Under the pieces are notes generated by a model, which was given only the letters and a program-made list of their open reading frames with translations, was not told the DNA's origin and ran no database searches. This document shows, one piece after another, positions 1 to 7,048 of a stretch of DNA of 12,840 bases. Source of the stretch: Duncaniella sp. (GTDB lineage Bacteria > Bacteroidota > Bacteroidia > Bacteroidales > Muribaculaceae); NCBI RefSeq assembly GCF_029054785.1, contig NZ_JAIDEN010000077.1:1-12840 (forward strand). The letters run 5' to 3'. A program made the translations under genes and the position numbers. How positions within the stretch are numbered: position 1 is the first letter of the stretch; every line of letters starts with the position of its first letter.

Positions 1-3
1 TTG

Positions 4-76
4 AGCGAAAAACGGGACTCGAACCCGCGACCCCAACCTTGGCAAGGTTGTGCTCTACCAACTGAGCTATTTTCGC
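4..76 (-). tRNA. tRNA-Gly, anticodon GCC
   Basis: Read on the minus strand, the 73 nt fold as a complete cloverleaf. The 7-bp acceptor stem is GCGAAAA with TTTTCGC, and the D stem is GCTC/GAGC. The anticodon stem is CAACC/GGTTG around the loop TTGCCAA, which gives anticodon GCC (glycine). The T stem is GCGGG/CCCGT with loop TTCGAGT and contains one G-T pair. The discriminator base is T. The next three bases read CAA, so CCA is not encoded and must be added after transcription. Confidence 0.96.
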
Positions 77-118
77 GTTTTTGTTGGTGCTAAACGGTAT
101 CATTTCCGTTTTGCGTTG

Positions 119-150
119 CAAAGGTAGGCAGATATTTTGGAGTGTGCAAA
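119..150 (-). promoter_or_regulatory. Bacteroidetes-type promoter of tRNA-Gly
   Basis: On the minus strand a TTTG box (150-147) is followed after exactly 20 nt by TACCTTTG (126-119), a full match to the TAnnTTTG -7 box of the Bacteroidetes primary sigma factor. The -7 box lies 42 nt upstream of the mature tRNA 5' end, leaving a short leader for RNase P. The same arrangement recurs before the tRNA-Gln gene in this window. Confidence 0.82.
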
Positions 151-278
151 CATTCGGGATTCATTTAATGTTTGTTAACTAAATCGGCCGCAAAAGAGTG
201 CTTGTTTGTAAAGATAAGTTAACGGATGGAGGCCCAAATGATGAACTTTGGAATCCACAGTGGTGTTTCATTAAAAAA

Positions 279-303
279 CACAGATTTTCCGAGAAAATCA
301 GTG
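279..303. repeat. Imperfect palindrome upstream of gpmA
   Basis: GATTTTC (283-289) and GAAAATC (293-299) are perfectly complementary around a CGA triloop. Beyond one A/A mismatch the pairing continues with CAC (279-281) and GTG (301-303), giving ten pairs in 25 nt. It lies about 65 nt before the gpmA start. It could be a protein-binding site or a leader hairpin. No poly-T tract follows, so it is not a typical terminator. Confidence 0.45.
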
Positions 304-368
304 CTGACTTGCTTCTGAGATAGATGTTCAGTGATTGAAATATATAAAGTAATATATAATATATAGGT

Positions 369-1070
369 ATGAAAAAACTTATTCTGTTGCGACACGGGCA
401 AAGCGAGTGGAATCTCGAAAACCGTTTTACGGGATGGACAGATGTCGGGCTTTCGCCAAAGGGTAGGGAAGAGGCCCGTCGGGCGGGTGAACTCATTGCT
501 GCTTCCGGTCTTGAGCCGCGCTATTGTTTCACGTCCTATTTGCGCAGAGCCATCCGGACTCTTGATCTTGCTTTGGATGCGATGGACCGCCTTTGGCTTC
601 CGGTTGTAAAGGACTGGCATCTGAATGAGCGCCACTATGGAGCGCTTCAGGGTCTGAACAAGGCGGACACGGCAGCTCGATATGGTGATGAGCAGGTCCA
701 CGTCTGGCGACGCAGCTACGATGTGGCTCCACCTCCTCTGACCAGGACTGACAAGCGCTTTCCCGGCTTCGATTCCCGTTATGCCGCACTGCCTGAAGAT
801 CTCTTACCGCTGACTGAATCTCTGGCAGATACCGTAAGACGTGTCGAATCATGTTGGGAGGAGCTTATCGCACCGGCATTAATACTCTATGACACCGTAT
901 TTGTCGCGGCTCACGGCAATTCCTTGCGGGCTTTGGTGATGATTCTTCTTAAAAAGACTCCGGAAGAGATTGTCAGTGAGGAAATTCCTACGGGAGTGCC
1001 GCGCGTCATCGAACTTACTGACCGCCTGGAAGTCATCTCAGACACATATCTGAAAGAGTCGGAAACATAG
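369..1070 (+). CDS. gpmA: 2,3-bisphosphoglycerate-dependent phosphoglycerate mutase
   Basis: This cytoplasmic glycolytic and gluconeogenic enzyme interconverts 3-phosphoglycerate and 2-phosphoglycerate through a phosphohistidine intermediate. The 233-residue protein opens with the family signature LRHGQSEWN; R8-H9-G10 is the phosphate pocket and H9 the expected phosphorylated histidine. The other expected active-site residues are visible: R60, E87 in LNERHYG, and H182-G183 in AAHGNSLRAL. This set marks the cofactor-dependent dPGM branch rather than a general histidine phosphatase. At 233 residues it is slightly shorter than the roughly 250-residue E. coli enzyme, mostly at the C-terminus. The chosen ATG starts directly at the conserved N-terminal beta strand, so no earlier start is needed. 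No Shine-Dalgarno sequence is seen, as usual in this phylum. A strong hairpin terminator follows, so the gene is probably monocistronic. Confidence 0.95.
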   Translation: MKKLILLRHGQSEWNLENRFTGWTDVGLSPKGREEARRAGELIAASGLEPRYCFTSYLRRAIRTLDLALDAMDRLWLPVVKDWHLNERHYGALQGLNKADTAARYGDEQVHVWRRSYDVAPPPLTRTDKRFPGFDSRYAALPEDLLPLTESLADTVRRVESCWEELIAPALILYDTVFVAAHGNSLRALVMILLKKTPEEIVSEEIPTGVPRVIELTDRLEVISDTYLKESET

Positions 1071-1090
1071 GCCGGCAGAGACATAAACAA

Positions 1091-1126
1091 TCAAGGAGTC
1101 AAGCATTTTATTGCTTAACTCCTTGA
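1091..1126. terminator. Shared hairpin terminator between gpmA and tRNA-Gln
   Basis: TCAAGGAGT (1091-1099) pairs perfectly with ACTCCTTGA (1118-1126). After one C/A mismatch AAGCA (1101-1105) pairs with TGCTT (1112-1116), leaving a six-base loop TTTTAT. With a CAA bulge the stem can be extended by ACATAAA (1081-1087) pairing with TTTATGT (1127-1133). The hairpin lies 20 nt after the gpmA stop and directly beyond the 3' end of the oppositely oriented tRNA-Gln gene. It is therefore placed to end transcription from both sides. The T-runs are short, so termination strength is inferred from stem length. Confidence 0.8.
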
Positions 1127-1132
1127 TTTATG

Positions 1133-1203
1133 TTGTCTTACCTGGATTCGAACCAAGACAGGCAGAACCAAAAACTGCAGTGCTACCATTACACCATAAG
1201 ACA
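1133..1203 (-). tRNA. tRNA-Gln, anticodon TTG
   Basis: The minus strand gives a 71-nt cloverleaf. The acceptor stem is TGTCTTA/TAAGACA. The D arm contains TGGTGTAATGGTAGCAC, and the anticodon arm is GCAGT-TTTTGGT-TCTGC with anticodon TTG (glutamine). The T loop is TTCGAAT. The innermost anticodon stem pair is T/T, which is common in this tRNA family. The discriminator is A, and the following CAT shows that CCA is not encoded. Confidence 0.95.
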
Positions 1204-1258
1204 ATCCTTAGTGCCCAAAGGCCTGATTGCACACAGGGGTGCGACCTCTAAAGCGATG

Positions 1259-1290
1259 CAAAGGTAGTCGTTTTTTTGCTATTTCCCAAA
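1259..1290 (-). promoter_or_regulatory. Bacteroidetes-type promoter of tRNA-Gln
   Basis: On the minus strand TTTG (1290-1287) is followed after exactly 20 nt by TACCTTTG (1266-1259), a perfect TAnnTTTG box. It lies 55 nt upstream of the mature tRNA 5' end. The -7 octamer and the 20-nt spacing are identical to those of the tRNA-Gly promoter at 119-150, and the match extends to TACCTTTGCA in both. Confidence 0.82.
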
Positions 1291-1378
1291 ATCCGCTGAG
1301 ATTTTTTTGCATTTTTGCGATTTGAAAGCCTTTTTTGAGTGTGTCAGGGGGAGTTTTTGTCGATCGGAATTGAGTTTG

Positions 1379-1957
1379 TCAGGCTGTTTTCAATATTGAA
1401 GAGAGGAGTATTGAGATTGTGATAAGATCCAGATCATCGGTCATGTTCTTGCGCAGCATATCAAGGAGCTTGCCTTTGCGCTTTTTGACGGTTATTTCAG
1501 CAACTCCGAGAATCGAGGCGATCTCTGCGTTTTTCAGCCCGTCTTCAAAACTTAATTTGAGCAGCGTCTGATATTCCGGCGGCAGTTTCTTGATGGCTGC
1601 ATAGAGGGAATCGAGAGTTTCATGTTCGATAAGAGCGCGTGTCGCATCCGCATCAAGCTCTTCTTCGGTTTTGGATTCCGTGTAATTTCGCATTGCCGAG
1701 AGTTTGCGTAGAGCGGACACAGCTTTGTTGTGTATACAGGCCAGGATATGGGCGCGCCATTGCATGGCGTTTTCAAACGAGTGGCGTTTCTGAAATGCGT
1801 CAAGGATGGCATCCTGCACACAGTCATCGGCCATCCAGTCCAGCTCATGGCCTAAAAGTCGAGAGGCATACATCACCATTCCGGGGAAATAGCGATCATA
1901 GAAAGGTGCCATTTTCCCGGCGGTAAACATTCTGAATATCTCGTCCGGAGTATGCAA
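1379..1957 (-). CDS. ECF-type RNA polymerase sigma-70 factor
   Basis: This 192-residue protein is a group 4 (ECF) sigma factor. It would direct RNA polymerase to the promoters of the adjacent uptake locus once released by its anti-sigma partner. Region 2 covers about residues 16-85, with the -10 recognition core around DDCVQDAILDAF. Region 4 covers about 113-168, with KLPPEYQTLLKLSFEDG followed by a helix-turn-helix (AEIASILGVAEITVKKRKG). The linker has an acidic stretch near residues 94-105. The C-terminus ends in a short hydrophobic run (about 177-190), a trait I recall from Bacteroides-expansion ECF factors. The gene is divergent from fecR, with 281 nt between the starts. Its target promoter sequence cannot be deduced here. 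Confidence 0.9.
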   Translation of the reverse strand: MHTPDEIFRMFTAGKMAPFYDRYFPGMVMYASRLLGHELDWMADDCVQDAILDAFQKRHSFENAMQWRAHILACIHNKAVSALRKLSAMRNYTESKTEEELDADATRALIEHETLDSLYAAIKKLPPEYQTLLKLSFEDGLKNAEIASILGVAEITVKKRKGKLLDMLRKNMTDDLDLITISILLSSILKTA

Positions 1958-2238
1958 TATTAGTTTTGAATTTGAAAAAGGATGGTAGTTATTCCTGACC
2001 AGAGATTGATGGCAAAATTACGAAATATGTTTATAAAACAGTGCAAAAATGAAGCGAAATATCAAAAAAGGAATCACGCATATTATAAAACATAAAAAAA
2101 GTTGTCATTTTTGATATACTTTTCAACGTTGATTGCGAATAGTAAATAGAAATACTTCTAAAGGATTTTTAACCAAAAAAAGAATTATACCCTGTTTAAA
2201 TTGTAGCCAATATTTAACATTTCTCATTTCAGACAAGA
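1958..2238. promoter_or_regulatory. Divergent control region between sigma gene and fecR
   Basis: This AT-rich, non-coding region of 281 nt must hold the promoters for the sigma gene (minus) and the fecR-susCD series (plus). Two short direct repeats occur: CGAAATAT at 2021-2028 and 2055-2062, and TTATAAAACA at 2031-2040 and 2083-2092. No clear TTTG / TAnnTTTG pair was found in the fecR direction. This is compatible with transcription by the ECF sigma factor rather than the housekeeping one, but absence of a match is weak evidence. Confidence 0.6.
2013..2047 (-). promoter_or_regulatory. Possible promoter of the ECF sigma gene
   Basis: On the minus strand TAATTTTG (2020-2013) fully matches the TAnnTTTG -7 box, and TTTG (2047-2044) lies upstream. 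The spacing is 23 nt, longer than the usual 19-21, so the pair may be fortuitous. It would give a leader of roughly 50 nt before the sigma start codon. Confidence 0.35.
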
Positions 2239-3393
2239 ATGAATCGCATAAGTGAGCTATTGATAAAAAGGATATCGGCAACGCTTTCTCCGGAGGAAGA
2301 AGCGGAATTGAACTTGTGGCGTGATCAGAGTGAAGAAAACCGCAGGCTCTACATGAAACTGACCGATCCGGCCTCGCTGAAAGCGGCGCTGGATCTCTGG
2401 CAGATGGTAGATTCTCAGCGCAGATGCCGTGACATGCAACATCAGGTCAACAAACTGATGTGGCACAAACGCATGGCCCATTATATGGCTGTTGCCGCCG
2501 TGCTTGCCGTTGTGATTGTCTGTGGTGCATTGTTTTATACCGGAGGGCGCGATGAAGTCCGTAATTCAGACCTGATGGCCGGGCAGCAATCGTCGGTGAC
2601 AGCTATCGAGGAGATCAAACCCGGAGTGACTTACGCTACTCTTTCAGATGCCACAGGCCATAACGTGGCGCTTAACGCATCCGATACGGCAGTGGTCGCA
2701 TCCGTGTTGCTCACAAGTCAGGCCGATTCATTGGACCAAGACTTCTGTCTTGATGTGCCGCGTGGCGGAGAGTTCAAGGTGCAGCTTGAGGACGGGACAG
2801 AAGTCTGGCTCAACTCGGCATCAAAACTGTATTATCCCAAGACGTTCAATGGCGATGTCAGAAAGGTGCGCATAGAAGGCGAAGCCTATTTTGCTGTGGC
2901 AACCGACAGTCTGCGGCCTTTCTATGTCGAGACCGACAGGCAGCTGATCAGGGTCTATGGCACCTCTTTTAATATACGCTACTATCCGGAGGAAAGTGAA
3001 GTCTATACCACACTCGAAAAAGGCAAAGTGTCACTCCGCCGGGCCGATGAGGTAGGGGGCGAGTTCTTCCTGACTCCGGGCCATCAGGCCGTGTTCGGCA
3101 TTTCCGACATGAAAGTCAGGGTGCGACCGGTCAACACCGAAGTGGTTACCTCCTGGCGCAAGGGGCGCTTTGTGTTCGAACATCAGACCCTCTTGCGGAT
3201 CATGCAGGATCTGAGCCGATGGTATAACTTCGACTATGAATTCGCCGACGCCTCTCTCGGAGAGGAAGAATTCATGGGAAGCATCCCGCGCTATTCCGAT
3301 TTCAAGACCGCAATCTCGATACTTGAAAAATGTGGTGGCATCAGCTTTAAGGTCGATGACGGAAAAGTGATCGTTGCACGCAGTAAAGAGTAA
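2239..3393 (+). CDS. FecR-family anti-sigma factor with DUF4974 domain
   Basis: This 384-residue single-pass inner-membrane regulator should hold the ECF sigma factor inactive until the outer-membrane transducer signals. Residues 1-80 form the cytoplasmic sigma-binding part. Residues about 82-100 (MAVAAVLAVVIVCGALFY) are the membrane span, and the remainder is periplasmic. The FecR domain is recognised at about 172-265 by DVPRGGEFKVQLEDGTEVWL, LNSASKLYYP and GEAYFAV. A C-terminal DUF4974-type region (about 312-380) contains FEHQTLLRIMQDLSRWYN and ends in the FKVDDGKVIV strand. It is the first gene of the plus-strand series and lies 50 nt before susC. Tandem TAA TAA stops end it. The start ATG fits the conserved short N-terminal helix; I see no alternative. 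Confidence 0.93.
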   Translation: MNRISELLIKRISATLSPEEEAELNLWRDQSEENRRLYMKLTDPASLKAALDLWQMVDSQRRCRDMQHQVNKLMWHKRMAHYMAVAAVLAVVIVCGALFYTGGRDEVRNSDLMAGQQSSVTAIEEIKPGVTYATLSDATGHNVALNASDTAVVASVLLTSQADSLDQDFCLDVPRGGEFKVQLEDGTEVWLNSASKLYYPKTFNGDVRKVRIEGEAYFAVATDSLRPFYVETDRQLIRVYGTSFNIRYYPEESEVYTTLEKGKVSLRRADEVGGEFFLTPGHQAVFGISDMKVRVRPVNTEVVTSWRKGRFVFEHQTLLRIMQDLSRWYNFDYEFADASLGEEEFMGSIPRYSDFKTAISILEKCGGISFKVDDGKVIVARSKE

Positions 3394-3443
3394 TAAAGAA
3401 TCTAATCTACAAAATTCTAACCAATCATTATACTTCAAATTAG

Positions 3444-6400
3444 ATGAAACGCAGATTATTGACAGTGTTAGTTGGAGGGCTTTTCATGCCCGCGGCGTTA
3501 TTTGCCGCCAACTACGACTTGACTTTCAATGGCGATTCGCCGGAAGCGGCGTTTGAAGCCATCAAGAAAGCCACCGGCTATGAGTTTGTCTATAACAAAG
3601 GCATACTCAGCGGGAGCGCCGGGCGCTCCATCACGGGTTCATATCACGACATGGACCTAAGGCAGATTCTCAACCATGTGGTCGGAGAGCAACTGGGTCT
3701 CGGCTATGAGATAGTCGACAAATCAATTATTCTCTCAAAACAGGTCGGACAGAAGGCATCTAAAGTAAAGGTCTCAGGCCGTGTGACCGACAGCAACGGA
3801 GAACCATTGCCGGGAGCATCTGTCTGGCTGAAAAAGTCGTCGAAAGTGGCCACTGCCACCGACATTGACGGAGAGTTCTCGCTCCCGTCAAACGGTCAGA
3901 CCAATGCGGTAATCGTCGTTTCTTATATCGGTATGAAGCGCAAAGAGGTCAACTGGACCGGAAAGCCCCTCAACATAGTGCTTGAAGACGACAATTCCAA
4001 CGAACTTGACGGAGTTGTGGTCACCGGCTATCAGGTGATCGACAAGCGCGCATCGACCTCGGCAATCACCTCTATCAAGGCCGAGGACATTCTTCGTGCC
4101 GACGCGCTCTCGATCGACCAGATGCTCGAAGGCCAGATCCCTGACATGATGTATGTCTCAAATTCCGGTGAAGCGGGAGTCGCTCCGAAGATCCGCATCC
4201 GAGGCACCTCGTCGATCATCGGCAACCGTGAACCCCTCTGGGTGGTTGACGGAATCGTGGTCAACGACCCGGTGGAAATCTCGGCTGAAGACCTCAATGA
4301 TCCGGACTACGTCAACCGTATCGGCAACGCAATCGCCGGTCTGAACCCGCAGGACATCGAGCGCCTCGACGTGCTTAAAGATGCTTCTGCCACAGCCCTC
4401 TACGGCACCAAGGCCGCCAATGGTGTGATCGTCATCACCACCAAGCGCGGTAAAGAAGGCAAACCGACAATCCGCTATAACAACAACTTCACCTGGAAGC
4501 TCCGCCCGCGCTATACCGACTCGTCTGTCGACGTGATGAGCTCCAAGGAACGCATCCAGCTCTCGCGCGAGCTGTTCGCCGACCATTATCGGTATAATAA
4601 CAATGCTCCTGTGGTCGGTTATGAAGCATTGATGCAGCAGCTTTATGAAGGCAAGATAACCGAAGCACAGTTGAGCAGCAAGATTGCAGCCCTGGAAGTG
4701 CTGAACACTGACTGGTTCGACCTCCTGACTCATGACAGTTTCTCGCAGCAGCACACAGTCAGCCTCAGCGGCGGTGGCGAACGCGGAACCTATTATGCGT
4801 CTCTCGGCTATGTGGATAATGATGACGTTGTCAAAGGAACTACCAACAAGCGCTACAGCGCTGTTGTGAACCTCGATGTCAATTTCGCTAAATGGCTCAC
4901 CGGCTCGTTCGGTGTAAAAGGCAACGTTTCTGACCGTGAGTACTATCAGGAAAGCATCAGCCCGGTAGAATATGCCTACTCTACCAGCCGTGCTATTCCG
5001 GCCTACGATGAAAACGGCGAATACTACTATTATGGTAAATACAAGAGTTACACAACGCCCAATAATTTCAATATTCTGAACGAACTTGAAAACAGCAGTG
5101 TGAAGCAGGACCAGTCATCGTTTACCTTTGATGCCAACCTGAAATTCCGTTTCACTGACTGGCTGACAGCCAATGCTATTCTGTCATACACAAGCGCAGC
5201 TACGGATATTGAAAGTTACTGGGGAGACCATACCTGGTATGCCGCCGATCTCCGAGGATGTGAGTATGGCGAGACTCCGGGATCATCCTCGCTTATGCCG
5301 CAGGGTGGTGAACTAAGCAAAAGCAACACTCGTCAGCGCAGCTGGACTGCACGTGTGCAGCTTGACTGGAACAAATATTTCGATGACGAGATCCATAACT
5401 TCAGCGGCGGCGTCGGTTTTGAAGCATCTCAGAACCGCTATAAGGGCTACAGCCGTGTGGACCGCGGATATTTCCCTGATCGAGGTATGATGTTTGTGTC
5501 TAATATCAATCTTGACAACTATACTGATTATGCAGCCTGGCTTGCGTCAAACGTTCCCTCGCTGACAGATTCGAAATCGAATATCATTTCTGCATATGCC
5601 ACAGCGAGCTACAACTGGCGCCGTATGATCTTCCTCAATGCCAACATGCGTATTGACGGATCAAACAATTTCGGCGACCGCTCAAATGACAAGATCCTGC
5701 CCGTATGGTCGGTTTCCGGTTCGTTTGACGCAGCTCAGCTTGACTTCATCAGGCAGCAGACCTGGCTTGACCAGCTGACAATCAAAGGCAGCTATGGTTT
5801 CCAGGGCAATATGCTTTCCAACCAGTATCCTGTGATGATCATACAGAAGAATCCGATGGATGATTATTTCGGAGAATTTACATCATCTGTGGTCAGCAAT
5901 CCGAATCCCGATTTGAAGTGGGAGAAGACCACCAGCGTGAACTTCGGCTGGGTACTCGGAATGTTTAATAACCGCCTGCAGATTGAAGGTGATTTCTACT
6001 GGAAGCATACCAAAGACGCTTTCATGACCAAGTCGATTTCAACAATCAATGGCTACTCATCTTATGTGGTCAATGGCGGCAACATCCAGAACAACGGCTA
6101 CAGCATCGGCATTACCGGCCGTCCCATACAGACCCGCGACTGGCAGTGGAGCATCTCGACATCATTCTCACGCGTGACAAACTCCGTACAGACTCTCCCG
6201 GCAGGAGAATCTTACCAACTGTCTGACTTCCTCAACGGCTCAGCCATTGTCAAAGGCAAATCAGTCGGAACGTTCTATTCATACCGTTTTATCGGTCTGA
6301 ATCCTCTTGACGGCGGCCCGATGTTTGATGACTGGCACGATCATTATATAGATCTTGCAGGTCTCAACAAGTACGACACTTATACCAAAGTGTTGGTAGC

Positions 6401-7034
6401 CTCCGGTTCTCGTGAGCCATTTATGTCCGGAAGCCTGAGCACCCGTCTGCGCTGGAAGCGACTCTATGCATCCGCTACATTTGCCTATAGTCTGGGAGCC
6501 AAGACCCGTCTGTTCGGCATGTATAGTGGTGTCGGATCTACTTCCGGTGACGGCTCAAGCGGAGTCTATATGAGTGCAGCCGAGATATGGCCGTCAAACA
6601 ATCTCAGTCGTGATTATCTCAAACGCTGGATGATGCCCGGTGATGAACTTCACACCAATATTCCAGCGATTATAGGCAACGGACATCCTTCATATTTTAA
6701 TTATTCCGACCATTGGAGCACCACAGGAGCGGCTTCTGATCTTGGTATTCAGCGTATTGCTGACAATGCATGGGACATGTATGACTACAGTAACGTGCGA
6801 GTTGTGAGTGCAAATTATCTGAAACTGTCTACAGTCAGTCTTTCGTATGAATTGCCTGAACGCTGGATTGCCAAATTCGGTCTAAGCCGTCTGGAGCTTC
6901 ATGCCTCCGGCAACAACCTCCACACTTGGTGTGACAGCAAGCTTAAAGGTCAGACTCCGACGCAGGGCGGATTTACCACTATCCAGCTTTCAGACCGTCC
7001 GAGCTATTCATTTGGCCTTAACGTATCATTTTAA
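3444..7034 (+). CDS. SusC/RagA TonB-dependent transporter with STN signalling domain
   Basis: This 1196-residue outer-membrane TonB-dependent transporter should import a ligand captured with its SusD partner. A signal peptide (about 1-22, ending FAA) is followed by an STN domain (about 26-98), which marks transducers that signal to FecR. Next come a carboxypeptidase-regulatory-like Ig fold (about 108-182, with GRVTDSNGEPLPGASV and DIDGEFSL), a TonB-box-like segment (LDGVVVTGYQ, 188-197) and the plug (about 200-335, with IRIRGTSS, PLWVVDGI, and DVLKDASATALYGTKAANGV). The rest is the 22-strand beta barrel, ending SYSFGLNVSF with the terminal Phe typical of barrel insertion signals. The length is complete for the family. 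susD starts 14 nt downstream. The substrate cannot be read from sequence. Confidence 0.95.
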   Translation: MKRRLLTVLVGGLFMPAALFAANYDLTFNGDSPEAAFEAIKKATGYEFVYNKGILSGSAGRSITGSYHDMDLRQILNHVVGEQLGLGYEIVDKSIILSKQVGQKASKVKVSGRVTDSNGEPLPGASVWLKKSSKVATATDIDGEFSLPSNGQTNAVIVVSYIGMKRKEVNWTGKPLNIVLEDDNSNELDGVVVTGYQVIDKRASTSAITSIKAEDILRADALSIDQMLEGQIPDMMYVSNSGEAGVAPKIRIRGTSSIIGNREPLWVVDGIVVNDPVEISAEDLNDPDYVNRIGNAIAGLNPQDIERLDVLKDASATALYGTKAANGVIVITTKRGKEGKPTIRYNNNFTWKLRPRYTDSSVDVMSSKERIQLSRELFADHYRYNNNAPVVGYEALMQQLYEGKITEAQLSSKIAALEVLNTDWFDLLTHDSFSQQHTVSLSGGGERGTYYASLGYVDNDDVVKGTTNKRYSAVVNLDVNFAKWLTGSFGVKGNVSDREYYQESISPVEYAYSTSRAIPAYDENGEYYYYGKYKSYTTPNNFNILNELENSSVKQDQSSFTFDANLKFRFTDWLTANAILSYTSAATDIESYWGDHTWYAADLRGCEYGETPGSSSLMPQGGELSKSNTRQRSWTARVQLDWNKYFDDEIHNFSGGVGFEASQNRYKGYSRVDRGYFPDRGMMFVSNINLDNYTDYAAWLASNVPSLTDSKSNIISAYATASYNWRRMIFLNANMRIDGSNNFGDRSNDKILPVWSVSGSFDAAQLDFIRQQTWLDQLTIKGSYGFQGNMLSNQYPVMIIQKNPMDDYFGEFTSSVVSNPNPDLKWEKTTSVNFGWVLGMFNNRLQIEGDFYWKHTKDAFMTKSISTINGYSSYVVNGGNIQNNGYSIGITGRPIQTRDWQWSISTSFSRVTNSVQTLPAGESYQLSDFLNGSAIVKGKSVGTFYSYRFIGLNPLDGGPMFDDWHDHYIDLAGLNKYDTYTKVLVASGSREPFMSGSLSTRLRWKRLYASATFAYSLGAKTRLFGMYSGVGSTSGDGSSGVYMSAAEIWPSNNLSRDYLKRWMMPGDELHTNIPAIIGNGHPSYFNYSDHWSTTGAASDLGIQRIADNAWDMYDYSNVRVVSANYLKLSTVSLSYELPERWIAKFGLSRLELHASGNNLHTWCDSKLKGQTPTQGGFTTIQLSDRPSYSFGLNVSF

Positions 7035-7048
7035 TCGGTTGAAGATTT

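Larger units (their letters stand above)
77..368. other. Intergenic region between tRNA-Gly and gpmA
   Basis: No gene is supported in these 292 nt. The region contains the tRNA-Gly promoter on the minus strand, an imperfect palindrome at 279-303, and a very AT-rich stretch with repeated ATATA steps at about 338-366, immediately before gpmA. A clear plus-strand TTTG / TAnnTTTG pair for gpmA was not found. The nearest -7-like octamer, GAACTTTG (243-250), lacks a good -33 partner. Confidence 0.6.

Noticed and set aside
219..701. Minus-strand open frame overlapping the gpmA start and its leader
   Set aside because: It is antisense to the conserved gpmA N-terminus and crosses AT-rich non-coding sequence; no domain is visible.
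1961..1968. TAGTTTTG as a plus-strand -7 box for fecR
   Set aside because: It matches TAnnTTTG, but there is no TTTG 19-21 nt upstream and it would give a leader of about 270 nt; it probably occurs by chance.
3394..3443. Separate promoter or terminator between fecR and susC
   Set aside because: The 50 nt show no stable hairpin and no TTTG / TAnnTTTG pair, so co-transcription is simpler.
4158..4754. Long open frame on the minus strand within susC (198 codons)
   Set aside because: It is fully contained in the conserved plug-coding part of susC, shows no recognisable motif, and is explained by the GC-rich codon bias of the sense gene.
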